Source of the DNA: Bacteroidia bacterium
GTDB lineage: Bacteria; Bacteroidota; Bacteroidia; Flavobacteriales; Flavobacteriaceae
DNA length: 64,000 nucleotides
Assembly: GCA_030427735.1 (NCBI GenBank)
Contig: JAUIBP010000004.1
Coordinates: forward strand, 310,001-374,000
Direction of reading: 5' to 3'
A program made the position numbers and the translations under genes. The first letter of the stretch is position 1. Each line of letters starts with the position of its first letter. Below the pieces are notes generated by a model. The model saw only the letters and a program-made list of their open reading frames with translations. It was not told the origin of the DNA and did not search any database. Below are positions 33,232 through 41,935 of this stretch, in pieces.

Positions 33232-34026
33232 TTAATTTACTAAAGAGAATGCAATAGCAATACACCCAACTATAGCGCAATATATTGCAAAATAAGAGAG
33301 TTTGCTTTTTTTAACAAGTGCAATCATCCAGGTGCAAGCAAAAAGGCCACATATAAAAGCAGCAATAAATCCGGCAGAGAGTGCAGTAATATTTGTGCTT
33401 TCTAAGCTTAGTTCGCCTCCTAAAATATCTTTGGCTATTTTACCAAAAATTAGTGGTACAACCATTAAAAACGAAAATCGAGCAGCTTTGGTTTTATCAT
33501 TACCTAGCAATACCGAGGTCGAAATGGTTGCTCCAGATCTTGAAATCCCAGGAAGCATAGCAATGGCTTGCGAAATACCAATTACAAATGCATTGCTAAA
33601 AGATACTGGCTTACCTGTGTTTTTTGCTTTATCGGCTAAAAACAGTAAAATACCAGTTACAATTAACATGGCGCCAACCAATAGAATGTTTCCGCCAAAT
33701 AAGGCTTCTAATTGTTCTTCAAAAAATAATCCTACAATAACGGCAGGAATCATCGATATTACAATTTTGGCAACAAATTGCAAGTCGTCGTTCCACTGAA
33801 ATTTTAAGGCACCTTTCGCGATGTCTAAAATATCTTTTCTGAAAATAACTATGGTGCTTAAAGCTGTGGCAAAGTGAAGCACAACGGTAAATAATAAGCT
33901 TTCTTCGGGTACTGAATGATCGCCAAGAATTGCTTTTCCTAACTCTAAATGGCCGCTAGACGATACGGGTAAAAATTCGGTAAGTCCTTGTATAATGCCA
34001 AGAATAATTGCGTCGAGTGTATCCAT
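33232..34026 (-). CDS. uppP: Undecaprenyl-diphosphatase
   Basis: 264 aa polytopic membrane phosphatase (BacA type). It recycles undecaprenyl diphosphate to the monophosphate carrier for peptidoglycan and glycan synthesis and can confer bacitracin tolerance. The two signature loops are present: GLTEFLPVSSSGHLELGKAI (Glu-rich/Ser motif) and MLPGISRSGATISTSVLLG. Its start overlaps the DUF3098 stop by 1 bp and truB follows 3 bp downstream. Confidence 0.96.
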   Translation of the reverse strand: MDTLDAIILGIIQGLTEFLPVSSSGHLELGKAILGDHSVPEESLLFTVVLHFATALSTIVIFRKDILDIAKGALKFQWNDDLQFVAKIVISMIPAVIVGLFFEEQLEALFGGNILLVGAMLIVTGILLFLADKAKNTGKPVSFSNAFVIGISQAIAMLPGISRSGATISTSVLLGNDKTKAARFSFLMVVPLIFGKIAKDILGGELSLESTNITALSAGFIAAFICGLFACTWMIALVKKSKLSYFAIYCAIVGCIAIAFSLVN

Positions 34027-34280
34027 TAGTTTTTATTCGGATTTAAAAGAATCGCATAAATTTGAATGCCAAACCCTATGAGTACTAAGGTTGGAGCAAG
34101 TCGTATTCTTCTAAAACTAAAAATATCGGGGTTAAAAACATTGGGATCTTCGCTACCACCGCCAGACATTAAAATAAAACCTATGGCTATAAAGGCTAAG
34201 CCTATAAACATAAATTTATAGTTTTTTTTTCCGAATATAAAGTCGCCCGTTTTAAGGTCTTTACGTTTTTGTTCTCCCAT
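34026..34280 (-). CDS. DUF3098 two-helix membrane protein
   Basis: 84 aa from ATG 34280 (MGEQKRKDLKTGDFIFGKKN); an in-frame start at 34316 would add 12 residues. Two transmembrane helices: FMFIGLAFIAIGFILMSGGG and LAPTLVLIGFGIQIYAILLN. The family is found between ftsX and uppP in Bacteroidota, hinting at a cell-envelope or division link. Its last base overlaps the uppP start codon, so the two are coupled. Confidence 0.85.
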   Translation of the reverse strand: MGEQKRKDLKTGDFIFGKKNYKFMFIGLAFIAIGFILMSGGGSEDPNVFNPDIFSFRRIRLAPTLVLIGFGIQIYAILLNPNKN

Positions 34281-34360
34281 AGGTGTGTGCTTTGTTAAGT
34301 CTACAAGACGTTGCAAATTAACTGTTTTATTTAAAATTAAGCGATTAAATGCACTTAAAA

Positions 34361-35008
34361 TTAATCTAAAGTTATAGAGTTTATAATTTGGTACAGGGCT
34401 CTTTTTTCTTCGTCGTTGGTGTACGATAGTACGAACGATAGGCTAAAGCCGTAACGTATAATACAAAAGAACTCTTGTTGTACTTCAAAAGATCCCAAAC
34501 GTGCCGTTGCTCGCATAACATCAAACGTATGGCCGTCTATGGTTTTCGTGCTTAAATTATCGTCGAATGTGTATGTAGCGCGCGATTGTACCAATAAGTT
34601 TTTAGAATGAAACAGATAATCGCTACCGCGTTTTACATGGGGTAAACCATTAATGTTTTCGGCAATTACATTTAAAGAGGCATTGTATCTAGTAGCTTCC
34701 TTTATGGGGTGTCTAAAGAGTGTAAATAAATAGGCAATGTTTATTTGCGAAGCTTTTACTGCTTCCTTTATGGCATCGGTTTCGTTTTTTAAAATTTTAT
34801 CGCCAGCCTCGGTTATGGCTTTAATATCGCGTTTGGATTGTACCGCCCAATCTTCGGGGTAGGTAAACGATAATCCGAAATACGAATTCGAATACGTGTG
34901 GTTTTCAGTTGTGCCAAAATCGAAATTCTCGGGTAGGTTTTTGGTGTCTTTGTTGCAACTAGTAAGGCATAGCATCAGACATATTATACCAAATAATTTT
35001 AGTTTCAT
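34361..35008 (-). CDS. Predicted lipoprotein, PsbP-like region
   Basis: 215 aa. Lipoprotein signal with lipobox TSC (Cys18). The mature protein begins with NSYFGLSFTYPEDWAVQSKR, a pattern seen at the start of PsbP-like/DUF1795 domains, and continues as a mixed alpha/beta protein. I cannot assign a specific function. It starts 4 bp after the ftsX stop and is 80 bp upstream of the DUF3098 gene, so it is likely part of the ftsX transcript. Confidence 0.75.
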   Translation of the reverse strand: MKLKLFGIICLMLCLTSCNKDTKNLPENFDFGTTENHTYSNSYFGLSFTYPEDWAVQSKRDIKAITEAGDKILKNETDAIKEAVKASQINIAYLFTLFRHPIKEATRYNASLNVIAENINGLPHVKRGSDYLFHSKNLLVQSRATYTFDDNLSTKTIDGHTFDVMRATARLGSFEVQQEFFCIIRYGFSLSFVLSYTNDEEKRALYQIINSITLD

Positions 35009-35012
35009 TTTA

Positions 35013-35891
35013 TTAATAATATAATTGATCTGTTTTTAGATTTAAGAAGCGTTGGGTGGCAATAAAGGTACTTATCCATGTAATTACAATGCCTAAAATA
35101 AAAATGGTTAAAAACAATCCGCCAATAAGTATTGGGTTGTTTAGCAGTTGTAAATCTGGGAAAGTTTTGTTGAGGTAATAAAATACAATCGCCATACCAA
35201 TTAGTGCTAAAATAGCACCAATAATGCCCAAACGTACACTTTTCCAAACAAAGGGTTTTCTAATAAAATGTTTGGTGGCGCCTACCATTTGCATGGTTTT
35301 TATGGTAAACCGTTTGGAGTAAACCGAAAGTCGGATAGAACTGTTAATAAGTAGTACAGCTATAACGGTAAATACCCCGCTAATTACCAAGATCCAGAAA
35401 CTGATGCGCTTTACATTGTCGTTCATTAAATTTACCAAATCGTTATCGTAGCGCACCTCGTCTACAAAGGTTTTGGCTAAGGCTTCATCCGAAATGGTTT
35501 TTAAATGTTCCGATGTTACAAAATCGGCTTTTAAGTGTACATCTATCGAATTTTGTAAGGGGTTGTAGCCTAGAAAATTCATAAAATCCTCGCCATTTTC
35601 GGCCTTCATAAATTCGGCTGCCTGCTCTTTAGAAACGTATTCGGTCGATTTTACATAATCGGCCATACTCAAGCTTTTTTCAAGCTGATTAATCTCAACC
35701 TCTTTAGCGGTATCTTTCAAATAAATGGTAACCACCACTTGTTCTTTAAAATGGTCGGCTACTTTTTTGGTGTTCAGCACAAGCATGCCCAACAAACCAA
35801 GTAAAAATAAGACTAAAGCAATACTCAATACCACAGAAAAATATGAAGATATTAATCGGCGTTTTTGATATTTGTCAAAAGATGAGCTCAT
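35013..35891 (-). CDS. ftsX: Cell division protein FtsX
   Basis: 292 aa from ATG 35891 (MSSSFDKYQKRRLISSYFSV). A much longer reading up to 36170 would run into leuS and is rejected. Typical FtsX topology: one N-terminal helix (VVLSIALVLFLLGLLGMLVL), a periplasmic domain of about 120 residues (VTIYLKDTAKEVEINQL), then three C-terminal helices. With the ATPase FtsE it controls peptidoglycan hydrolases at the septum. It is divergent from leuS across 126 bp. Confidence 0.94.
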   Translation of the reverse strand: MSSSFDKYQKRRLISSYFSVVLSIALVLFLLGLLGMLVLNTKKVADHFKEQVVVTIYLKDTAKEVEINQLEKSLSMADYVKSTEYVSKEQAAEFMKAENGEDFMNFLGYNPLQNSIDVHLKADFVTSEHLKTISDEALAKTFVDEVRYDNDLVNLMNDNVKRISFWILVISGVFTVIAVLLINSSIRLSVYSKRFTIKTMQMVGATKHFIRKPFVWKSVRLGIIGAILALIGMAIVFYYLNKTFPDLQLLNNPILIGGLFLTIFILGIVITWISTFIATQRFLNLKTDQLYY

Positions 35892-35982
35892 ATAAGGGTT
35901 GAATTTGTTTGTAAAAATATAAAAGAAATCTATTTCGTTACGGATAACAACGTTTAAACTTTCAACATTGTTATAATAAGCG

Positions 35983-35990
35983 TAAATTTG
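35983..35990 (+). promoter_or_regulatory. -7 promoter box of leuS
   Basis: TAAATTTG matches TAnnTTTG, 27 bp before the leuS ATG, in the 126-bp gap divergent from ftsX. Confidence 0.6.
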
Positions 35991-36017
35991 CGGCTTTATT
36001 AAGCGGAATAGAACATT

Positions 36018-39000
36018 ATGACCTATAATTTTAACGACATAGAGGCCAAATGGCAACAATATTGGGCCGAAAACAAAACGTTTCAAGCCAAAAATCAATC
36101 TGAAAAACCTAAATATTACGTGCTGGATATGTTTCCGTATCCGTCTGGTGCCGGATTGCATGTTGGGCACCCGCTAGGCTATATCGCGTCGGATATTTAT
36201 GCGCGCTACAAACGTCATAAAGGCTTTAATGTATTACATCCGCAAGGTTACGATAGTTTTGGTTTACCGGCTGAGCAATATGCCATTCAAACAGGGCAGC
36301 ATCCTGCTATTACTACCGAAACCAATATTGCTACGTATAGAAGACAGTTAGATAAAATCGGGTTTTCGTTCGATTGGTCGCGCGAAGTGCGTACCTCGAA
36401 TCCGGAGTATTACAAATGGACGCAGTGGATTTTTATTCAGTTGTTTAACTCTTGGTTTAATAACGATACCAATAAAGCCGAAGACATTTCAGAATTGGTT
36501 AGTATTTTTGAAACCGAAGGGAATGCTAAGGTAAATGCCGTGTGCGATGATGCTGTTGAAACCTTTACAGCAGACCAATGGAATGCATTTCCAGTTGAAG
36601 AACAACAGGATGTTTTATTACAATACCGTTTAACCTATTTGGCCGAAACCGAAGTAAACTGGTGCCCAGAATTAGGAACCGTTTTAGCCAACGACGAGAT
36701 TGTAAATGGTGTTTCCGAACGAGGTGGCCATCCTGTAGTGCGTAAAAAAATGACGCAGTGGAGCATGCGAATTTCTGCTTATGCCGAGCGCTTATTACAA
36801 GGCTTAAACGAAATTGATTGGACTGATTCCTTAAAAGAAAGTCAGCGTAATTGGATAGGAAAATCGGTTGGTGCTTCTGTGACTTTTAATGTCATGTCGA
36901 GCGCAGTCGAGACATCAACAACCAGCAACCAACAACCAGCAACCATAGAAGTTTTCACAACGAGACCCGATACCATTTTCGGCGTTTCGTTCATGACTTT
37001 AGCCCCAGAGCACGAATTGGTTTCAAAAATCACAACTGCAGAACAAAAAGCCGAAGTTGAAGCTTACATCGAAAAAACGGCCAAGCGTAGCGAACGCGAG
37101 CGTATGGCCGATGTAAAAACTATTTCGGGGGTGTTTACAGGGGCGTATGCCGAGCACCCGTTTACTAAAGAACCGATCCCGATTTGGATTGGCGATTACG
37201 TGTTGGCAAGTTACGGAACAGGAGCAGTTATGGCGGTGCCTTGTGGCGATCAGCGTGATTACGATTTTGCAAAACATTTCAACATCGATATCCCGAATAT
37301 TTTTGAAGGCGTCGATATTTCGGAAGAAGCTTTTGCCGAAAAAGGCAATACCAAACTCACTAATAGTGGATTTTTAGATGGTTTAGCTTATAAAGAAGCA
37401 ACCAAAAAGGTGATTTCGGAATTAGAAAACATGGGGCAAGGAGAAGGGAAAACCAATTACCGTTTGCGCGATGCCGTGTTTAGTCGTCAGCGTTATTGGG
37501 GTGAGCCATTCCCTGTATATTATGTGAATGGCAAACCACAAATGATTGCTACCGAGCATTTGCCAATTCGTTTGCCAGAAGTTGAAAAATATTTACCAAC
37601 CGAAACCGGTGAGCCGCCTTTAGGTCGCGCCGATGTTTGGGCTTGGAACCGCCTCAAGGCGGAAGTAGTCTCAAATGATTTAATAGACAACGTTAATGTT
37701 TTTCCTTTAGAACTAAACACCATGCCAGGTTGGGCGGGGAGTTCGTGGTATTTCTTCTGTTATATGGAAGAAGCTGCTAATCGCGGAGAAGCCTTTGCAA
37801 GCGCGGAAGCTCTAAAATATTGGGAGAATGTCGATTTATATATTGGAGGTAGCGAGCACGCAACCGGACACTTGTTGTATTCTCGTTTTTGGGTGAAATT
37901 TTTAAAAGACCGCGGTTTTGTAAACATCGAAGAGCCTTTTAAAAAACTGATTAATCAGGGCATGATTTTGGGAACGAGTGCGTTTGTTTATAGAGTAGGA
38001 ACCTCTTTTTCAATAAAAAAAATGTCACCAAACCGTAGGTTGGATGAAGTGAAAGTTCCTTATTATTTCGTTTCAAAAGAAAGTTATGAAAATGTATTAA
38101 ACGGAAATTATGACGAAAGTGTAAAAACAGTTTATGAAAAAGCAAAATTATTATGGGAGAATGAAGGTTTTCAAGTGGAACCGAACATTGAAAAAACTAA
38201 TTGTTCCGCCATTCATTCCGATGTTTCATTTGTAAATGCTTCCGATGAACTGGATATTCAAGCGTTTAAAAATTGGAGAGAAGAGTTTAAAGATGCTGAA
38301 TTCATTTTAGAAGATGGTGTTTACAAAGTAGGTCGCGAGGTTGAAAAAATGTCAAAATCGAAATACAACGTCGTAAATCCAGATCAAATTTGTGAAGATT
38401 ATGGTGCCGACAGTTTACGTTTGTACGAAATGTTCTTAGGACCGTTAGAGCAAGCCAAACCTTGGAATACAGCCGGAATTACAGGAGTACATGGTTTCCT
38501 TAAAAAATTGTGGAAATTATATGTTGGCGAAAATGGTGTAAATGTTACTGATGCCGAGCCGACGAAAGACAACCTGAAAACGCTTCATAAAACCATTAAA
38601 AAGGTAGAAGACGACATCGAGAATTTCTCTTTTAATACGTCGGTTTCAACCTTTATGATTGCGGTTAACGAGTTCACGGCGCAAAAATGTGTAAGCAAAG
38701 CGGTATTAGAGCCGTTCTTGGTTTTAATTTCACCGTATGCACCGCATATCGCCGAAGAATTGTGGCAGCAATTGGGGAATACAGAATCTATTTCGGAAGC
38801 AGCTTTCCCAATTTTTGATGCAAGTCATCTGGTAGAAAGCAGTAAAGTGTATCCAATTTCTTTCAACGGAAAAACACGTTTTACGCTAGAATTACCATTG
38901 GATTTAGGTAAAGACGAAATCGAAAAAATTGTAATGGCTCACGAAAAAACCGAAGCTCAATTACAAGGGCGTACGCCTAAAAAAGTAATTGTGGTACCTG

Positions 39001-39026
39001 GAAAAATTATCAATATAGTAGGTTAA
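36018..39026 (+). CDS. leuS: Leucyl-tRNA synthetase with unusual insertions
   Basis: 1002 aa, longer than the roughly 930-950 I expect for Bacteroidota LeuRS. Class I signatures are HVGH (residues 48-51) and KMSKS (777-781). The CP1 editing domain has its threonine-rich TTRPDT motif at 314-319. Just before it, residues about 292-309 (MSSAVETSTTSNQQPA) are encoded by repeat-like DNA with a perfect 14-bp tandem duplication (36917-36930, 36931-36944). Residues about 665-722, between the GMILGTSAFVY block and HSDVSFVN, look like an extra ~55-residue insert. The frame is intact, and both active-site motifs are preserved, so it is probably functional. Confidence 0.95.
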   Translation: MTYNFNDIEAKWQQYWAENKTFQAKNQSEKPKYYVLDMFPYPSGAGLHVGHPLGYIASDIYARYKRHKGFNVLHPQGYDSFGLPAEQYAIQTGQHPAITTETNIATYRRQLDKIGFSFDWSREVRTSNPEYYKWTQWIFIQLFNSWFNNDTNKAEDISELVSIFETEGNAKVNAVCDDAVETFTADQWNAFPVEEQQDVLLQYRLTYLAETEVNWCPELGTVLANDEIVNGVSERGGHPVVRKKMTQWSMRISAYAERLLQGLNEIDWTDSLKESQRNWIGKSVGASVTFNVMSSAVETSTTSNQQPATIEVFTTRPDTIFGVSFMTLAPEHELVSKITTAEQKAEVEAYIEKTAKRSERERMADVKTISGVFTGAYAEHPFTKEPIPIWIGDYVLASYGTGAVMAVPCGDQRDYDFAKHFNIDIPNIFEGVDISEEAFAEKGNTKLTNSGFLDGLAYKEATKKVISELENMGQGEGKTNYRLRDAVFSRQRYWGEPFPVYYVNGKPQMIATEHLPIRLPEVEKYLPTETGEPPLGRADVWAWNRLKAEVVSNDLIDNVNVFPLELNTMPGWAGSSWYFFCYMEEAANRGEAFASAEALKYWENVDLYIGGSEHATGHLLYSRFWVKFLKDRGFVNIEEPFKKLINQGMILGTSAFVYRVGTSFSIKKMSPNRRLDEVKVPYYFVSKESYENVLNGNYDESVKTVYEKAKLLWENEGFQVEPNIEKTNCSAIHSDVSFVNASDELDIQAFKNWREEFKDAEFILEDGVYKVGREVEKMSKSKYNVVNPDQICEDYGADSLRLYEMFLGPLEQAKPWNTAGITGVHGFLKKLWKLYVGENGVNVTDAEPTKDNLKTLHKTIKKVEDDIENFSFNTSVSTFMIAVNEFTAQKCVSKAVLEPFLVLISPYAPHIAEELWQQLGNTESISEAAFPIFDASHLVESSKVYPISFNGKTRFTLELPLDLGKDEIEKIVMAHEKTEAQLQGRTPKKVIVVPGKIINIVG
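36891..36944 (+). repeat. Intergenic-type repeat captured inside leuS
   Basis: 36895-36915 contains a GTCGAGCGCAGTCGAGACAT element of the kind commonly scattered between flavobacterial genes. It is followed by two perfect 14-bp copies of AACAACCAGCAACC (36917-36930 and 36931-36944). The segment is a multiple of three and read through as protein. Confidence 0.65.
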
Positions 39027-39087
39027 GCACTGGTGCCGGTTTTTCGATATTCGGAATAATCGACATGCTTATTTAAGAAATAAACGG

Positions 39088-39120
39088 AATCACCTTCAGA
39101 ATTATGAGGGTGATTTTTTT
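39088..39120 (+). terminator. Terminator after leuS
   Basis: AATCACC...TCA (39088-39098) pairs with TGA...GGTGATT (39105-39115) and ends in seven T's, 62 bp past the leuS stop. Confidence 0.82.
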
Positions 39121-39205
39121 ATTGGTAATAATGTGATATTCAGTATTCTGAAATTTGGGAAAGTGGAAATATTTAATCAATTTAGTTGTATTAAAATCTC
39201 CAATT

Positions 39206-40303
39206 ATGAAAATAGGTGTGCCCAAAGAAATTAAGAATAACGAAAACCGTGTAGGCATGACGCCTGCTGGAGTTTTCGAACTTACCAAACGCAACCATAC
39301 GGTGTATGTGCAATCTCTTGCCGGCGAAGGTAGCGGATTTTCAGATCAGGATTATACAGATGTTGGTGCAGTGGTTTTAAATACCATCGATGAGGTGTAT
39401 GCTGTAAGCGATATGATTGTAAAGATTAAAGAGCCTATAGCGGTAGAATATCCGTTAATTAAAGCCAATCAGATTGTGTTTACTTATTTTCATTTTGCAT
39501 CTAGCGAGGCGCTAACCTTAGCTATGTTGGAAAGTCAGGCGGTGTGTATTGCTTACGAAACGGTAGAAGACGACGATGGTTCGTTGCCGTTGCTAACACC
39601 AATGTCTGAAGTAGCTGGGCGTATGGCCATACAACAAGGTGCAAAATATTTAGAGAAACCCATAAAAGGTCGCGGCGTTTTGTTAGGTGGTGTGCCAGGG
39701 GTATCGCCAGGGAAAGTACTTGTTTTAGGTGCTGGAGTTGTGGGAGTACAAGCTGCAAAAATGGCCGCTGGATTGGGCGCTCATGTTACGATAATGGATG
39801 TGAATATGAAACGTCTTAGATATGTTAACGATATTATGCCAAGTCATGTAGTTACTGAATTTTCAAGCGAATATAATATCCGAAAACATATTAAAACCCA
39901 CGATCTTATTATAGGGGGCGTGCTAATAAAAGGAGGTAAAGCGCCTAAATTAATAACGCGCGATATGCTTAAAGATATGCGTCCAGGCACCGTATTGGTA
40001 GATGTTGCTGTAGATCAGGGCGGTTGTATAGAAACCACTAAAGCGACAACACACGAAGATCCTACATATATAATAGATCATATTGTGCATTACTGCGTAG
40101 CCAATATGCCGGGAGCCGTACCGTACACCTCCACTATTGCCTTAACCAATGTAACGTTGCCTTATGTGTTAAAATTGGCAGATTTGGGTTGGGAAGCGGC
40201 TTGTAAAGCAGATCGTGCCTTGGCAAAAGGGATAAATATTGTAAAAGGTGAAATTATGTACAAGGAAATCGCCGAATCGTTTAATTGGAATGTGAGCTCG
40301 TAA
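39206..40303 (+). CDS. ald: Alanine dehydrogenase
   Basis: 365 aa from ATG 39206 (MKIGVPKEIKNNENRVGMTP); upstream in-frame starts only add unrelated residues. Catalyses reversible oxidative deamination of L-alanine to pyruvate with NAD. The Rossmann motif is VLVLGAGVVGVQAAKMAAGLGA, and catalytic surroundings include PMSEVAGRMAIQQGA and the late NMPGAVPYTSTIALTNVTLP. It links alanine use to central carbon metabolism; an Lrp-family regulator gene lies 1.6 kb downstream but is not adjacent. Confidence 0.96.
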   Translation: MKIGVPKEIKNNENRVGMTPAGVFELTKRNHTVYVQSLAGEGSGFSDQDYTDVGAVVLNTIDEVYAVSDMIVKIKEPIAVEYPLIKANQIVFTYFHFASSEALTLAMLESQAVCIAYETVEDDDGSLPLLTPMSEVAGRMAIQQGAKYLEKPIKGRGVLLGGVPGVSPGKVLVLGAGVVGVQAAKMAAGLGAHVTIMDVNMKRLRYVNDIMPSHVVTEFSSEYNIRKHIKTHDLIIGGVLIKGGKAPKLITRDMLKDMRPGTVLVDVAVDQGGCIETTKATTHEDPTYIIDHIVHYCVANMPGAVPYTSTIALTNVTLPYVLKLADLGWEAACKADRALAKGINIVKGEIMYKEIAESFNWNVSS

Positions 40304-40388
40304 TTGTAAAAACTGACAGAATTACCTGCCGATACTTTGGCTTATTTTTTGTAATAAATGTGTTATATTTACTATAAAAGATAAAAAC

Positions 40389-41084
40389 ATGTTTACATAT
40401 TATATATTAATAGGGGCGATAGCTTTAGTAAGTTGGTTGGTGAGCAATCAGTTAAAAAGCAAATTTCAAAAATATTCTAAAATCCATTTAAGCAATGGCA
40501 TGAGCGGAAAAGAGATTGCCGAAAAAATGTTAGCCGATAATGGTATTACCGATGTTAAGGTTATTTCTACAGCAGGACGATTAACAGATCACTACAATCC
40601 ACAAAATAAAACCGTTAATTTAAGTGAAGCTGTTTATGCCGAACGCAATGCCTCAGCTGCAGCTGTTGCGGCTCACGAATGTGGTCATGCCGTGCAACAT
40701 GCGCAAGCCTATAGTTGGTTAACTATGCGATCGCAATTAGTGCCTGTAGTTAGTATTTCGTCTAAAATGTCGCAATGGTTAATTATAGGAGGTTTGGTTT
40801 TAGGTGCAGCTTCTGGTGCAGGTTTAGGATTTTGGGTGTCGGTTGTTGGACTTCTAATGATGGGAATGGCGACCTTGTTTAGTTTTATAACCTTACCCGT
40901 AGAATACGATGCCAGTAACAGAGCTTTAGCTTGGTTAAAAAACAAAAATATGTTAGCACCACAAGAATATGCCGGTGCAGAAGATGCTTTAAAATGGGCG
41001 GCTAGAACGTATTTAGTTGCAGCTATAGGTGCACTTGCATCTCTATTATATTGGGCCATGCAAATTTTAGGAAATAGAAACTAA
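40389..41084 (+). CDS. Membrane zinc metallopeptidase, YugP family
   Basis: 231 aa. An N-terminal helix (YYILIGAIALVSWLVSNQL), the zinc motif VAAHECGHAVQHAQAY (HExxH with Cys in the middle), and three further helices at the C-terminus. Preceded by LTDHYNPQNKTVNLSEAVY, the family's conserved stretch. Substrates unknown; membrane protein quality control is a fair guess. A near -7 box (TATATTTA) is at about 40365, and a terminator follows the gene. Confidence 0.88.
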   Translation: MFTYYILIGAIALVSWLVSNQLKSKFQKYSKIHLSNGMSGKEIAEKMLADNGITDVKVISTAGRLTDHYNPQNKTVNLSEAVYAERNASAAAVAAHECGHAVQHAQAYSWLTMRSQLVPVVSISSKMSQWLIIGGLVLGAASGAGLGFWVSVVGLLMMGMATLFSFITLPVEYDASNRALAWLKNKNMLAPQEYAGAEDALKWAARTYLVAAIGALASLLYWAMQILGNRN

Positions 41085-41104
41085 GAGAAAAAAATATAAT
41101 GTAG

Positions 41105-41138
41105 AAGGTCGAGTTTTTTAGAAAATTCGACCTTTTTT
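41105..41138 (+). terminator. Terminator after the zinc metallopeptidase gene
   Basis: AAGGTCGA (41105-41112) pairs with TCGACCTT (41127-41134), followed by T's to 41138. Confidence 0.87.
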
Positions 41139-41181
41139 AATTTATAATATTTAGATTTAAGTACTAATTAAAACGATTTAA

Positions 41182-41880
41182 ATGGAAAATTTACCCCAAA
41201 AAGTATTGTTGAATACGCTAAGCGATACAGAACGTGTTGCTTTTTACAAGAAAACCTACGCTCATGTTGCTGGTGGCGTGTTGATGTTTATCATTTTTGA
41301 ATACCTTATGTTACAAAGTGAAGCTATTGTTAACTTTGCGCTGTCGTTAACCGAAGGCTATAGATGGCTATTTATGTTAGGCGGCTTTATGTTTATGACC
41401 AATTATGCAGAGCGCATGGCGTTAAAATCTGATGATAAAACCATGCAGTATGTGTCTTACGGTATTTATATTCTTGCCGAAGCTTTCATTTTTATTCCTT
41501 TATTGTACATGGCAATTTATTTTACCGAAGGCTTCGATTTAATTAATCAGGCAGCTGTGGTAACCTTATCGCTGTTTACAGGATTGTCGGCTATAGTTTT
41601 TGTAACCAAAACAGATTTTTCGTTTTTGCGAGCAGGGCTTACGGTCGGATTTTTTATAGCTATCGGTTTAATTATAGCAGGGATGATATTTGGTTTTAAT
41701 TTAGGCTTGTGGTTTTCGGTTGGGATGTGTGTGCTGGCTGCAGGTACTATTCTATATCAGACATCAAGTTTAGTAAATATATATTCTGAAGATCAATATG
41801 TGCCAGCGGCCATAGGTCTGTTTGCTTCATTAATGCTATTGTTTTGGTACGTGTTACAAATTTTTATGTCTAGAGATTAA
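41182..41880 (+). CDS. Bax inhibitor-1/YccA-like seven-helix membrane protein
   Basis: 232 aa with about seven hydrophobic helices. NYAERMALKSDDKTMQYVSYGIYI, VTLSLFTGLSAIVFVTKTDF and ILYQTSSLVNIYSEDQYVPAA match the BI-1 (TMBIM) family, whose members in bacteria are pH-sensitive calcium leak channels or FtsH-modulating proteins. The physiological role here is not known. Terminators stand on both sides, so it is monocistronic. Confidence 0.85.
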   Translation: MENLPQKVLLNTLSDTERVAFYKKTYAHVAGGVLMFIIFEYLMLQSEAIVNFALSLTEGYRWLFMLGGFMFMTNYAERMALKSDDKTMQYVSYGIYILAEAFIFIPLLYMAIYFTEGFDLINQAAVVTLSLFTGLSAIVFVTKTDFSFLRAGLTVGFFIAIGLIIAGMIFGFNLGLWFSVGMCVLAAGTILYQTSSLVNIYSEDQYVPAAIGLFASLMLLFWYVLQIFMSRD

Positions 41881-41904
41881 GAAAAAAATCAATGCAAATA
41901 TTTC

Positions 41905-41935
41905 AAAGCTTCGGAGTTATACCGAGGCTTTTTTT
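41905..41935. terminator. Bidirectional terminator between the BI-1-like and Lrp genes
   Basis: AAAGCTTCGG (41905-41914) pairs with CCGAGGCTTT (41922-41931) with one G-T pair, and has a T run on the plus side. It overlaps the end of the convergent Lrp gene. Confidence 0.82.

Noticed and set aside
33302-33799. 165-codon plus-strand open frame
   Set aside because: Antisense to uppP, which has clear family motifs.
35892-36170. N-terminal extension of ftsX into leuS
   Set aside because: The extra 93 residues lie over the leuS start and promoter; FtsX homologues begin near the ATG at 35891.
36018-39026. leuS as a broken or pseudo gene because of its repeat insert
   Set aside because: The frame is intact, and HIGH, TTRPDT and KMSKS motifs are all present, with normal context and promoter.
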